Notes under the pieces: generated by a model | The model's input: the letters and a program-made list of their open reading frames with translations, nothing else | What the model was told of the DNA's origin: nothing | Database searches by the model: none | Source of the DNA: Polyangiaceae bacterium | Lineage (GTDB): Bacteria; Myxococcota_A; Polyangia; Polyangiales; Polyangiaceae | DNA length: 64,000 nt | Assembly: GCA_025937835.1 (NCBI GenBank) | Contig: JAICQO010000004.1 | Location: 1 to 64,000, forward strand | Reading direction: 5' to 3' | Translations under genes and position numbers: made by a program | In this document: positions 25,994 through 35,586 of the stretch, piece by piece | Layout of the letters: every line of letters begins with the position of its first letter | How positions within the stretch are numbered: the stretch's first letter is position 1

Positions 25994-26809
25994 TCAGTTG
26001 CAGGTGAGCGCGCCTTCGAACTCGTCGCCAGCCGCCGCCGCGCAATGACGCTCGACGTTGGCATCCCCGTCCGTCGCCGCAGCCGCCGCATGGGTCGCAC
26101 GGCAGCAGATGTCGATCTCGGGACGCGCAGTGCACTCGGCGAGACACGCGGCCTGGCTCGCGTACGGGCTGTCGTCGTCGCAGGCACCCGTCGCGAATGC
26201 AGCGCAGATGTCCTCGCAATCGAGGCCGATGCCATCGGTGTACGGAGGAGACTCGCTGTTCGCGACCGACTCGGAGCACGACACGAGGACCACCTCGCCA
26301 GCGCCGCCTTCGCCGCCTTCGCCGCCGACGCCGTCGTCGCCGCCGGTGCCGCCGGTGACTTCGTCGGAACCGCCAGTGCCACCTTCGCCAGCACCGCCAA
26401 CGCCGCCGTCACCCGCACCGCCGGACGTGCCGCCCGCGCCAGCGCCGCCCACGTCGGGCTCGCCGCCCGCGCCGCCGCCGCCGCCGACGACCGGAGCGCC
26501 ACCTGCGCCCGCGCCGCCAATATCCGCGCCGCCAGCGCCGCCCGTCGCAACCGGAGCGCCGCCCGTGCCAACCGGAGCACCGGCCTCGCCGCCTTGCGTC
26601 GAGCCACCGGTCGCGCCGCCCTTGCCACCAGTTGCGCCGCCCTTACCGCCGGTGGTTCCGCCACCTTTGCCGCCAGTGGCGCCTGCCATGCCACCGGTCT
26701 CTTCGCCGGGTTCGTCGCTACCATCGTCGTCACCGCAGCCCGGAAGCACGGCAGACGCAAGAACTACGCTCAATCCAGTCAACCACAGAAGTTTCGGAAG
26801 TCTCGCCAT
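25994..26809 (-). CDS. Gly-Gly-rich surface lipoprotein of unknown function
   Basis: About 271 residues from the ATG at 26809 ('MARLPKLLWLTGLSVVLASAVLPGC'), a lipoprotein signal peptide with lipobox 'LPGC'. An acidic patch ('DDDGSDEPGEE') follows the lipidated Cys. Residues about 35-170 are almost pure Gly/Ala/Thr with repeats like 'GGKGGATGGKGGATGG', a flexible linker common in Polyangia lipoproteins. The C-terminal ~95 residues contain about ten cysteines ('DCEDICAAFATGACDDD', 'CLAECTARPEIDICC') and should form a small disulfide-bonded domain. The opposite-strand Pro-rich ORF is its shadow. It sits inside the polysaccharide locus; function not recognised. Confidence 0.75.
   Translation of the reverse strand: MARLPKLLWLTGLSVVLASAVLPGCGDDDGSDEPGEETGGMAGATGGKGGGTTGGKGGATGGKGGATGGSTQGGEAGAPVGTGGAPVATGGAGGADIGGAGAGGAPVVGGGGGAGGEPDVGGAGAGGTSGGAGDGGVGGAGEGGTGGSDEVTGGTGGDDGVGGEGGEGGAGEVVLVSCSESVANSESPPYTDGIGLDCEDICAAFATGACDDDSPYASQAACLAECTARPEIDICCRATHAAAAATDGDANVERHCAAAAGDEFEGALTCN
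26291..26705. repeat. GC-extreme low-complexity tract encoding Gly-rich linker
   Basis: A run of degenerate GCC/GCN and CCG-type triplets encoding Gly/Ala/Thr repeats on the minus strand. Imperfect 9- to 21-bp units recur, for example 'ccgcccttgccaccagttgc'. Such tracts are prone to slippage, so linker length may vary between strains. Confidence 0.6.
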
Positions 26810-27112
26810 GGGCGGCATGCTTCTGCCGCTCGTGGAGGCTGTCAACTGATCTTTTCCCTCTTGCCGGATCTGCTACGCAGCTCGTTCTCGAGCCTGTCGT
26901 CAAATTCTTGAAATGACACAATTTATTCGCCTTTTGAGGCTACTCGACGCGGCGAATTCGACCCGATTCGAAAGGCCTCTTGGATCGAATCGAGACGGAG
27001 CTGCGGGGCGGACGCCAAAGCAGCGGACCGGGCCGGAACGACCAAAAAGCGGACGTGGTCTGACCATTCGCGAATGTAGAACGGGCGCTCGAGACCCACC
27101 CGTGAGCACAAC
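26810..27112. promoter_or_regulatory. Divergent intergenic region with an AT-rich island
   Basis: About 300 bp between the lipoprotein start (leftward) and the UDP-sugar dehydrogenase start (rightward), with no gene of its own. Around 26900-26940 the sequence becomes locally AT-rich ('cttgaaatgacacaattt'), unusual here, and contains TTGAAA. It is a good candidate for divergent promoters. The ~170 bp from there to the dehydrogenase start would be a long leader. Confidence 0.45.
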
Positions 27113-28414
27113 GTGACACCGCTCCTTGCACGGCTGCGCACGCAGTCTGCGCACATCGTAGTCGTTGGTATCGGCTACGTCGGCCTGCCGCTCGTGGCTG
27201 AAATTGCACGCGCGGGCTTCGAGGTGACGGGCCTCGACACGGACCCGCGCAAGGTTCAGCTGCTCGGTCGCGGCGTGTCGTACCTCCGTGATGTGTCGAG
27301 CGAGGAGCTCGCGCCCCACGTGACGAGCGGGCGGCTGCGAGCGAGCACGGACGAGACGGTGATCCGCGAGGCCGACGTCGTGATCGTGTGCGTGCCGACT
27401 CCGCTGAACAAGACGCGCGATCCGGACATGCGTTACGTGATGCAGGCGACGGAGGCCATCGCGCGCAACCAACACGCGAACATGCTCGTCGTCCTCGAGT
27501 CGACCACCTATCCCGGCGCGACGCGGGAGCTGATGGCCCCGCGCCTGACCGGCTCGCGATTCGAGCTCGGCCGCGAGATTTTCATCGCCTTTTCGCCCGA
27601 GCGGGTCGACCCCGGCAACGACACCTTCAAGACCCGCAATACGCCGAAAGTGCTGGGCGGAGCGACGCCCGCCTGCCTCGAAGTCGCGCGGACGCTGTAT
27701 TGCCAGCTGATCGAAGAGCTCGTCCCCGTCTCGTCGACGGACGCGGCCGAGATGGTGAAGCTCCTCGAGAACACCTTCCGCGCCGTGAACATCGGGCTCG
27801 TGAACGAGATCGCGATCATCAGCCGCAAGCTGGGCATCGATCCGTTCGAGGTGATCCGTGCAGCCGCCACGAAGCCGTTCGGCTTCATGCCGTTCTTTCC
27901 CGGACCGGGCCTCGGCGGCCACTGCATCCCGATCGATCCGCTGTACTTGTCGTGGAAGCTGCGGGGGCTGTCGTACCAGGCGCGGTTCATCGAGCTCGCC
28001 GACAGCATCAACAGCAAGATGCCCGACTACGTCGTCGAGCGAGTGACCACGGCGCTCAACGACCGCGCCAAGGCAGTGCGCGGCTCGAAGATCTTGATCT
28101 ATGGCGTGGCCTACAAGCGCGACGTCGACGACGTGCGCGAGTCGCCTGCGCTGGCCGTGATCCACGGGCTACGTGCTCGCGGCGCCGAGGTCTCGTACAT
28201 GGACCCGCACGTCCCCGAGCTCGGGGAAGATGGAATCGAGCTCGCATCCGTGGATCCGGGTCAGAGCTTCGCCGGCTTCGACGCCGTGGTGTTGATCACG
28301 GACCACTCGAAGCTCGACCGCGCGCGCCTCGTTCGCGAAGCAGAGCTGGTCGTCGATACGCGCGACGCTCTGCGCGATCAATCGCCGCTCCCCGACAAGG
28401 TCTACGGGCTGTGA
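27113..28414 (+). CDS. UDP-N-acetylhexosamine 6-dehydrogenase (WbpA/WecC-like)
   Basis: 433 residues, GTG start. A three-domain NAD-dependent nucleotide-sugar dehydrogenase oxidising C6 twice to the uronic acid. 'HIVVVGIGYVGLPLVAEIA' is the NAD loop. The catalytic Cys lies in 'GPGLGGHCIPIDPLYLSWK', the 'GGHCIP.DP' form of UDP-GlcNAc/UDP-ManNAc dehydrogenases, not the 'GFGGSCFPKD' form of UDP-glucose dehydrogenase. 'LLENTFRAVNIGLVNE' and 'YGVAYKRDVDDVRESPAL' complete the pattern. With the WbpE-like aminotransferase it suggests an acetamido or diacetamido hexuronic acid. It ends 13 bp inside the convergent deacetylase gene. Confidence 0.9.
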   Translation: MTPLLARLRTQSAHIVVVGIGYVGLPLVAEIARAGFEVTGLDTDPRKVQLLGRGVSYLRDVSSEELAPHVTSGRLRASTDETVIREADVVIVCVPTPLNKTRDPDMRYVMQATEAIARNQHANMLVVLESTTYPGATRELMAPRLTGSRFELGREIFIAFSPERVDPGNDTFKTRNTPKVLGGATPACLEVARTLYCQLIEELVPVSSTDAAEMVKLLENTFRAVNIGLVNEIAIISRKLGIDPFEVIRAAATKPFGFMPFFPGPGLGGHCIPIDPLYLSWKLRGLSYQARFIELADSINSKMPDYVVERVTTALNDRAKAVRGSKILIYGVAYKRDVDDVRESPALAVIHGLRARGAEVSYMDPHVPELGEDGIELASVDPGQSFAGFDAVVLITDHSKLDRARLVREAELVVDTRDALRDQSPLPDKVYGL

Positions 28415-29334
28415 GCCGCTGCCTCGGCGAGCCGCAAGAGCGCGTAGCCGCGCCAGCCGAGGCTTCGGACGACGGCGCTGAACACCCGCCGCTTCCGCGC
28501 CATAGGCACCGACAGATCCGGCTGATACCCCCGCAGCGCCTCGAGCCCGTCCGCGCGCTCGAGCAAGTCGATCGCGTGGAACTCGAGGTTCACGAAGGGC
28601 TCGCCGATCACCAGGCGCGTTAGCGCTTGCGCTCCGAGCTCGCCGGATAACGTGAGCGCCGTGCCGATGAACGGCAATCGCGCGCCGCGCGTCACCTGGA
28701 TCGGCAATTCGACGAGGCCCCCGCCGCGCTCGAAGTAGCGCTTGCCCACGCGGTACGGCCGCGTCGGCGCGCGCAGCATCTCTCGACCGGCGAGGATGGA
28801 CTCGGAGCGCCGGCCACGCAGGGCGAGCGCGGCGTGGGCCGCGAGCTTGGCGGCGTAGTAGGGCGGGCTCGGGAAGACCGAAGAGTCGTAGTCGTGACCG
28901 GCCTCGCGCACGACCTCGAGCAGCTCGTCCGTCATCAGGTAGCCGGGCGCGCGAAAACCCCGCGGGCGCGCGCCGAGGGTGCGCTCGATGGCGTCGGCCG
29001 CTCCCCTCACCTGTTCGCGCTGCTCTGCGCGGGAACGCCGGACCAGGTCGTACGGGTGATCGAGCGTGTGGTTGGCGATCTCGTGGCCGAGCGCGTGGGC
29101 GCGGCGGATGCGTTCGGCGAAGCTCGGCCGTTCGAGCTCGCGCGCGACGACGAACAGCGTGAGCGGTGCGCCGAGCTCCGCAGCGAATTCGAGGAATCGG
29201 TCGAGCGCGAGGTCGAGCAGCGCGCCCGCGGCTTCGGGGTTCGGGGACTCGAGACCGTGGATCCGGTGGTAGAGCCCCACCGGATCCAGATCTACGGACA
29301 GCGCGCACTGCCGTTCGGTGCGCGCTGCTTCCAC
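28402..29334 (-). CDS. Polysaccharide deacetylase family protein (NodB homology domain)
   Basis: 310 residues, GTG start. Carbohydrate-esterase-4-like: the metal-binding motif-1 Asp in 'LSVDLDPVGLY', motif 2 'NHTLDHP' with two metal His, motif 3 'RAPGYLM', and a late 'LEFHAIDLL' His. No signal peptide is evident, so it may be cytoplasmic, like PuuE/PdaA-type or intermediate-modifying enzymes. It begins 10 bp after the tsf stop with GAGAGG upstream and could be co-transcribed with rpsB-tsf. The C-terminus overlaps the convergent dehydrogenase gene by 13 bp. It may N-deacetylate a HexNAc residue of the polymer. Confidence 0.85.
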   Translation of the reverse strand: MEAARTERQCALSVDLDPVGLYHRIHGLESPNPEAAGALLDLALDRFLEFAAELGAPLTLFVVARELERPSFAERIRRAHALGHEIANHTLDHPYDLVRRSRAEQREQVRGAADAIERTLGARPRGFRAPGYLMTDELLEVVREAGHDYDSSVFPSPPYYAAKLAAHAALALRGRRSESILAGREMLRAPTRPYRVGKRYFERGGGLVELPIQVTRGARLPFIGTALTLSGELGAQALTRLVIGEPFVNLEFHAIDLLERADGLEALRGYQPDLSVPMARKRRVFSAVVRSLGWRGYALLRLAEAAAHSP

Positions 29335-29344
29335 TCGGGGCCTC

Positions 29345-30277
29345 TCAGCCGCCGGCCATCTTCGCGACCTCAGCCGCGAAGTCGTCGCCCTGCGGCTTCT
29401 CGACGCCCTCGCCGCGCTCGAAGCGAGCGAAGCGGGTGACCGAGATTTCGCCGCCCAGCTTGGTGCCGAGCTCGCGACGGAGCTGATCGACGGTCTTGCC
29501 GCTCTCGAGGACGCTGTCCTGCTCGAGTAAGCAGACTTCCTTGAGCCACTTGGCGATCTTGCCTTCGATGATCTTGGGGCGCGCCTTCTCGGGCTTGCCC
29601 TCTTCGACCAGCTGGGCGTCGAAGATCTCCGACTGCTTGGCCTTGGCCTCCGCCGGGACCTCCGCGGACGACAGGAACTGCGGGCCCATCGCCGCCGCCT
29701 GCATCGCGGTGTTCTCGAGGAAGCTCGTGAAGTCGGGGGACTTCGCGGCCGCGTCGCTGCCGGCGCGGGCCGAGATCAGGACGCCGATCTTGCCGCCCAT
29801 GTGGACGTAAGAGTGGACGGCGCCGGGGCCGTCGACGGTCAGGCGTTCCCAACGGCGCACGGTGATGTTCTCACCGAGCTTGCCGACGAGCGCCTGGCGC
29901 GTGGCCTCGATCGTCTCCTTGCCGCCCGGGAAGGGCTCGGCGCCGAGATCCGCGCCGTTCTTGGCGCGGGTCGCGGCGTCCGCCACGCCCTCGGCGAAGG
30001 CGACGAAGTCGGCGTTGCGCGCCGCGAAGTCGGTCTGGATGTTGACCTCCACGATCACGCCGCTCTTCTGGTCCGCGGCGACGCGCGCGAGCACGAGCCC
30101 CTCGGACGCGACCGCGCCTGCGCGCTTCGCGCTCTTGGCGAGGCCCTTCTTGAGGATGATCTCGACGGCCTTTTCCATGTCGCCGCCGGCTTCGACCATC
30201 GCGCTGCGACAATCGTTGAGACCCGCCTGGGTCCGATCGCGCAGCTCCTTGACTTGCTGCATGCTGGGTTGAGTCAT
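29345..30277 (-). CDS. tsf: Translation elongation factor Ts
   Basis: 310 residues. EF-Ts exchanges GDP for GTP on EF-Tu. The N-terminal UBA-like domain 'VKELRDRTQAGLNDCRSAM' with 'GDMEKAVEIILKKGLAKSAKRAG' is canonical, and 'VNIQTDFAARN' is the EF-Tu-contacting TDFV motif with Ala replacing the usual Val. The C-terminal dimerisation region ends 'GEGVEKPQGDDFAAEVAKM', a common bacterial ending. It starts 3 bp after the rpsB stop, the conserved rpsB-tsf operon. Confidence 0.97.
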   Translation of the reverse strand: MTQPSMQQVKELRDRTQAGLNDCRSAMVEAGGDMEKAVEIILKKGLAKSAKRAGAVASEGLVLARVAADQKSGVIVEVNIQTDFAARNADFVAFAEGVADAATRAKNGADLGAEPFPGGKETIEATRQALVGKLGENITVRRWERLTVDGPGAVHSYVHMGGKIGVLISARAGSDAAAKSPDFTSFLENTAMQAAAMGPQFLSSAEVPAEAKAKQSEIFDAQLVEEGKPEKARPKIIEGKIAKWLKEVCLLEQDSVLESGKTVDQLRRELGTKLGGEISVTRFARFERGEGVEKPQGDDFAAEVAKMAGG

Positions 30278-30280
30278 GGC

Positions 30281-31144
<864 letters not shown>

Positions 31145-31276
31145 GTGCGCTGACTCCTTTCGGTTGAATCCTCCGCCCCGCGTCGGGCTAACCTCTCGCT
31201 GCCGTTTCTGGCTTCGAGAAGCACCGGGCCCGATCGCTGCGCTGGGGCGTGCGGTTTTGGGGGCGCGGAAGCTAGC
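31145..31276 (-). promoter_or_regulatory. rpsB leader and ribosome-binding site
   Basis: 132 bases between the end of the kinase gene and rpsB, both on the minus strand. AAAGGAG lies at 31154-31160. Pyrimidine/purine blocks and a GGGCCC centre could fold, as expected for an autoregulated S2 leader, but no known leader motif is recognised. The rpsB-tsf promoter should be here. Confidence 0.4.
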
Positions 31277-32974
31277 TTACAGCCCGGAAGCAGGCAAGGC
31301 CTGCTCGGCCGGGGCTGGGCGCTTTGGCGCGGGGGTCGGGGCCGGCTCGGCAGCCACGTGCGCCGGCCGCTCGCTGCGGGTAACCCGTGCGCGGCGCGGG
31401 CCGTCCACTCTGGCTGGACGCGGGTTCGAGGTGGTCGACGCCAGCGGCGCCGGAGCCGAGGCGAGCGGCGGGGGCGCGGGCGCCGTGGGGGGTGCGGACG
31501 CCGCCGGGGGCGCCTCTGGGCGCAGCGCCACGCGTTCGGCCGTGAGCCTGGTCGTGGCGGGCGACGCGACGGGAGCGGGCGGCGCGGCGGCTTCGTCCCC
31601 ACCACGCAGGAGCAGCGCGCCGAGCCCCATCGCGAGCCCGAGCAGACTGAGACCCGCCCAGGGCAGCCAGCGATGACCGGCGCGGAAATCGGGGATCGGC
31701 GTGAGCTCCGGACGAAACTCGCCGGAGCGCTTGCGGGACGAGGGCGTCTCCGACGGCGTGAGCGGGTGCTTGGTGCGGGTCGGCGGCACCGGCGTCGACG
31801 TCAGGCGTTCGGTCGCCGGCGGACTCGTGCTCGCGGGAACGGCAGACGCTTCGGGCACCAGGTTGCCCGGGGCGCCGCTCAACGCGCGCACGGTCGCAGC
31901 CGTCGGCTCGAACGCCGCCCCGAGCGCCAGATCGGTGGGCGCGACGGCAGCGGCGTGAGCGTCGGAATCGCGCGTCCAGGCAATCGGACCCGCCGAGCTC
32001 GTTTCCATCGTGGTGCGGCGGCTCGCGACGCCGTCCGGACGCGTGGTGTCGGGAGCGGGCGCCGCGGAGAGCGTCGGTAAGAACGCGACCGCGGCTTTTT
32101 CGTTCGCCTTCGCGATCTCGTTCCAGCGCTCACGCAGGTGCGTGAGGAGCGCCGAGACATCGAGCGCCGAGGCGGGGCGCTGCTCGCGATCTTTCGCTAG
32201 CATCTGCTCGATGACGGCGTCGAGCTCGGCCGGCACGCCGTGTGTGAGCGCCGACAGGCGCGGGGCCGAGCGCGTGAGATGCGCGACGAGCAGCTCCTTC
32301 GAGTCGCGCGCGTCCTCGAACGGGTTCACGCCCGTGATCATCTCGAACAGGATCAGACCGGTGGAGTAGATGTCCGAACGGCTGTCCACGGGCTCGCCGC
32401 TCGCCTGTTCGGGAGACATGTAGCGGGGCGTGCCGATCGCGACGCCGCGCGCCGTGACCACGCCCGGATCATCGGCGATCTTCGCCACGCCGAAGTCCAG
32501 GATCTTCGGGTTTTCGCCGCCGACCATGAAGATGTTCGGCGGCTTGATGTCGCGATGGACCACGCCGATCTGGTGGGCTGCGGCGAGGCCGTCGAGCACG
32601 CGCGCCGCGACGCTCAACGCCTCGGGGACCGGGAAGCGCCGGGCCTTGCGCATCTTCACCGCGAGCGTCTCGCCCTCGAGCCGCTCCATCACGTAGAAGG
32701 GCACGCCACCCGACGACGTGCCGGCGTCGGTCACCGTCACGATGTTCGGATGCTCGAGTCGACCGAGCGCGCGCCACTCGTTGCGCAAGCGCAACACGAG
32801 GTCGTGGCGGCGCGCGAGCTGTCGCAGCAACGCCTTCAGCACGAAGCGCTTGCCGAGCTCGACGTGCTCGACTTCGTACACCGAGCCCATGCCGCCCACG
32901 CCGATCAGGCGTGTCACGCGGTAGCGTGTTCCGGCGATTATTTCGCCGTCCTTGAATTCTCGGTAGTCGCTCAC
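31277..32974 (-). CDS. Hanks-type Ser/Thr protein kinase with one membrane helix
   Basis: About 565 residues from the GTG at 32974 ('VSDYREFKDGEIIAGTRYRV'); the ORF-track start adds an unlikely Arg/Ala lead. The kinase domain is complete: Gly loop 'GVGGMGSVYEV', 'FVLKALL' Lys, 'VHRDIKPPNIFM', 'DFGVAKI', 'TPRYMSPEQ'. A Pro/Thr/Ala-rich linker of about 150 residues leads to one helix near residues 440-462 ('WLPWAGLSLLGLAMGLGALLL') and a ~100-residue Pro/Ala-rich tail that would be periplasmic. No PASTA or other sensor domain is seen. It precedes rpsB on the same strand and is divergent from gatC. Confidence 0.9.
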   Translation of the reverse strand: MSDYREFKDGEIIAGTRYRVTRLIGVGGMGSVYEVEHVELGKRFVLKALLRQLARRHDLVLRLRNEWRALGRLEHPNIVTVTDAGTSSGGVPFYVMERLEGETLAVKMRKARRFPVPEALSVAARVLDGLAAAHQIGVVHRDIKPPNIFMVGGENPKILDFGVAKIADDPGVVTARGVAIGTPRYMSPEQASGEPVDSRSDIYSTGLILFEMITGVNPFEDARDSKELLVAHLTRSAPRLSALTHGVPAELDAVIEQMLAKDREQRPASALDVSALLTHLRERWNEIAKANEKAAVAFLPTLSAAPAPDTTRPDGVASRRTTMETSSAGPIAWTRDSDAHAAAVAPTDLALGAAFEPTAATVRALSGAPGNLVPEASAVPASTSPPATERLTSTPVPPTRTKHPLTPSETPSSRKRSGEFRPELTPIPDFRAGHRWLPWAGLSLLGLAMGLGALLLRGGDEAAAPPAPVASPATTRLTAERVALRPEAPPAASAPPTAPAPPPLASAPAPLASTTSNPRPARVDGPRRARVTRSERPAHVAAEPAPTPAPKRPAPAEQALPASGL

Positions 32975-33212
32975 GCTCAGGGGTGACGAGCCGGCCCGCG
33001 AGACCGACGCGGACCGCTGCAGGGCGCAGGATGCAACGCCTTCTCCGCGGCGTCGAGCGGCCAATGATACTGAACAGGTGACCGGACCCTTGGTCGGTTT
33101 CCGTCAGTTGGCAGGCTGCTTTCGCCAGTGAATCGCGCTCGACAGGCCGGCGGCCCGTTCTGGGTCCCCACACGCGGGCGCGCGGCGATTCCGTAATAAG
33201 CTCCGCGCCCTC
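32975..33212. promoter_or_regulatory. Divergent region between Ser/Thr kinase and gatC
   Basis: About 240 bp that must hold both promoters. A short AT-rich step ('attccgtaataagctcc') lies about 20 bp before gatC and may be a -10 region. No convincing gene or inverted repeat seen. Confidence 0.35.
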
Positions 33213-33503
33213 ATGGCCATCACCCGCGAAACCGTGCTGCACGTGGCACGCCTCGCGCGCCTCCAGCTCGACACGCACGAGCTCGAGCCGCTGCAGAACG
33301 ATCTCGGCCGTTTTCTCGAGTATGTCGAGACCTTGAACGAGCTCGACACCTCCTCGATCCCGGAGACGTCGCAGGTCGCCGTGGAGGAAGCGCCGCTCCG
33401 GCCCGATCGCGTTCAGCCGGGGGTGAGCACGGAGCGCGCCCTCGCTGAAGCGCCGCGCAAGGCCGGCGGCGGCTTCGCGGTTCCCGCCTTCGTGGACGAA
33501 TGA
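33213..33503 (+). CDS. gatC: Asp-tRNA(Asn)/Glu-tRNA(Gln) amidotransferase subunit C
   Basis: 96 residues, normal length. GatC wraps between GatA and GatB and stabilises the complex that converts misacylated Glu-tRNA(Gln) or Asp-tRNA(Asn). Canonical pattern: '[19 protein letters not shown]', '[32 protein letters not shown]', 'LRPDRVQPG', and 'AFVDE' near the end. The stop overlaps the gatA start by 4 bp (ATGA). Confidence 0.97.
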   Translation: MAITRETVLHVARLARLQLDTHELEPLQNDLGRFLEYVETLNELDTSSIPETSQVAVEEAPLRPDRVQPGVSTERALAEAPRKAGGGFAVPAFVDE

Positions 33504-35002
33504 CGATGAACGCATTGGATCGCTCGATTCCTGAAATTGCCGCGGGCGTCGCCAGCGGCGAGCTCGATCCCGTGGCGCTCGTCAGCGAGTCGCTGTCGCG
33601 CATCGCCGCGCAGTCGTCACTGAACGCGTTCCTGACCGTCTCCTCCGAGCCCGCGCTCGCCGCGGCTGAAGCGGTGAAGCGAAGCCGCGCCAACGGCGAA
33701 GCGCTCGGCCCGCTCGCGGGCGTACCGATCGCGATCAAGGACGCGCTGTGTACGCTCGACGCGCCCACCACCTGCGCCTCGAAGATCCTGACGCGCGCCG
33801 CGAAGGACCATGTCGGCGGCTCCGAGCCGTCGCAAGGCTTCCGGCCGCCTTACGACGCCACGGTCGTGGCCCGGCTGCGAGCTGCCGGCGCGATCATCGT
33901 CGGAAAGACCAACATGGACGAGTTCGCGATGGGCTCGTCCGGCGAAAACAGCGCCTTCGGCCCGCCGAAGAACCCGCACGATCCGACGCGCACGGCGGGC
34001 GGCTCGAGCGGCGGCAGCGCCGCGGCCGTGAGCGCGGGGCTCGCGCCGGGCGCGCTCGGCAGCGACACGGGCGGCTCGATCCGGCAACCGGCGGCGCTGA
34101 CCGGCTGCGTCGGCGTGAAGCCGAGCTACGGCCGCGTCTCTCGCTACGGGCTGATCGCATTCGCGTCGAGCCTCGACCAGGTCGGGCCGTTCGCGCGGGA
34201 CGTGCGCTCGGCAGCGCGCCTGCTCGAGGTGATCTCGGGCCGCGACGAGCGCGATTCGACCAGCTCGACCAAGCCGGTCGGCGCCTACGAGAAGGCCTGC
34301 GAGGCCAGCGTGAAGGGCCTGCGCATCGGCGTCCCGAGCGAGTACTTCGGCGAGGGCCTCGATCCGGCGGTGCGGACCAGCATCGAGCAGGCGATTGCCA
34401 AGCTCGAGTCGGAAGGCGTGAGCGTCCGCCCCGTCGCGCTGCCTCACACGCGCTACGGCATCGCCACCTATTACATCGTCGCGACCGCCGAGGCCTCGAG
34501 CAACCTGGCGCGCTTCGACGGCGTTCGCTTCGGTCTGCGCGTCGAGCCGGCGCGCGGCGATCTGAACACGATGTACGGCAAGACGCGCGACCACGGCTTC
34601 GGGCGCGAGGTCAAGCGCCGGATCCTGCTCGGCACCTACGTGCTGAGCGCCGGCTACTACGACGCCTACTACCGCAAGGCCCAGCGTGTGCGCACGCTGA
34701 TCCGGCGCGACTTCTTGAACGCGTTCGAAGAGGTCGATCTGATCGCGGCGCCGACCAGCCCGACCCCGGCGTTCAAGCTCGGGGAAAAGGTCGACGACCC
34801 GATGGCCATGTACCTCGCCGACATCTACACGCTGCCCGCGAGCCTGGCGGGGATCGCCGGGCTCAGCGTGCCGTGCTCGCCGACCCCGAAGACCGCCGAG
34901 CGGCCGAGCCTGCCCGTGGGCTTGCAGCTGCTCGGGCCGGCCTTCGCCGAAGAGCGGCTGTTCACGGTCGCGGCCGCGGTCGAGCGGCTGTGTCGTCCGT
35001 GA
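33500..35002 (+). CDS. gatA: Asp-tRNA(Asn)/Glu-tRNA(Gln) amidotransferase subunit A
   Basis: 500 residues. The amidase-signature glutaminase subunit generates ammonia for transamidation. The catalytic Lys is in '[11 protein letters not shown]', the cis-Ser loop in '[17 protein letters not shown]' and the nucleophile Ser in '[19 protein letters not shown]'. '[25 protein letters not shown]' is the usual GatA C-terminal signature. It begins on the gatC stop (ATGA) and its own stop overlaps the next GTG (GTGA). gatB is not in the window. Confidence 0.97.
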   Translation: MTMNALDRSIPEIAAGVASGELDPVALVSESLSRIAAQSSLNAFLTVSSEPALAAAEAVKRSRANGEALGPLAGVPIAIKDALCTLDAPTTCASKILTRAAKDHVGGSEPSQGFRPPYDATVVARLRAAGAIIVGKTNMDEFAMGSSGENSAFGPPKNPHDPTRTAGGSSGGSAAAVSAGLAPGALGSDTGGSIRQPAALTGCVGVKPSYGRVSRYGLIAFASSLDQVGPFARDVRSAARLLEVISGRDERDSTSSTKPVGAYEKACEASVKGLRIGVPSEYFGEGLDPAVRTSIEQAIAKLESEGVSVRPVALPHTRYGIATYYIVATAEASSNLARFDGVRFGLRVEPARGDLNTMYGKTRDHGFGREVKRRILLGTYVLSAGYYDAYYRKAQRVRTLIRRDFLNAFEEVDLIAAPTSPTPAFKLGEKVDDPMAMYLADIYTLPASLAGIAGLSVPCSPTPKTAERPSLPVGLQLLGPAFAEERLFTVAAAVERLCRP

Positions 35003-35586
35003 GCGAGGCGCCCGAGTTCCGTGAGGTCACCGCCGCCGACGCGCCGGCGCTGAACGAGCTGTTCCGCCGCTCGGCGTGCGGCTGTCACTGCCGCTACTGG
35101 CATTTCCAGGGGGACAAGAACGCCTGGCTCGATCGGCTGCGCTTCACCCCCGAGGATTCGGCGCGCGAGCTGACGGCCGCGCTGTCCGATGCGGCGCTCG
35201 GGCTCCAGGGCGTGGTCGCGGTCGAGGGCGCGCGCGTAACGGGCTGGATGAAGATCTGCGCCGCGCCCCGGCTCGCCAAGCTCTATGCGCAGCGCCCGTA
35301 CCGCGGCATGCCGAACCTGGCGGCGGACCGGCCCGGCGTCTTCGCGATCGGCTGCGCGCTGGTAGACCCGGCCGAGCGCCGCCGGGGGCTCACACGCGGC
35401 CTGCTGGATGCTGCCCTCGATGCGGCCCGGCGCGCCGGTGCCACGGCGGTCGAAGCCTTTCCCCGGGACGGCACCCTGCTAGGTGACGAGGAGCTGTGGA
35501 TGGGGCCGTACCAGATCTTCGTGGAGCGAGGCTTTCGGATCGCGCAGGCGATCGGGCAGTATCCGGTTCTCCGCAAAGAGCTCTAG
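34999..35586 (+). CDS. GNAT-family N-acetyltransferase
   Basis: 195 residues from the GTG at 34999, which overlaps the gatA stop as GTGA; the ORF-track entry reads far upstream through gatA in another frame. The acetyl-CoA loop is '[18 protein letters not shown]', followed by 'AVEAFPRD' and a C-terminal '[22 protein letters not shown]' strand pair typical of GNAT proteins. The N-terminus has a Cys/His cluster '[10 protein letters not shown]', known from a GNAT subfamily. Substrate unknown. Tight coupling with gatCA may reflect co-expression only. Confidence 0.82.
   Translation: MSEAPEFREVTAADAPALNELFRRSACGCHCRYWHFQGDKNAWLDRLRFTPEDSARELTAALSDAALGLQGVVAVEGARVTGWMKICAAPRLAKLYAQRPYRGMPNLAADRPGVFAIGCALVDPAERRRGLTRGLLDAALDAARRAGATAVEAFPRDGTLLGDEELWMGPYQIFVERGFRIAQAIGQYPVLRKEL

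Noticed and set aside
26045-26911. Plus-strand Pro- or Ala-rich ORFs (263-288 aa) opposite the Gly-rich lipoprotein
   Set aside because: They mirror the Gly-rich linker codons of the minus-strand gene, which has a lipobox and Cys-rich head; the plus-strand frames have none of these.
33748-34998. N-terminal 417 residues of the 612-aa ORF joined to the GNAT domain
   Set aside because: This part is a frame-shadow of gatA; the acetyltransferase starts at the GTG on the gatA stop.
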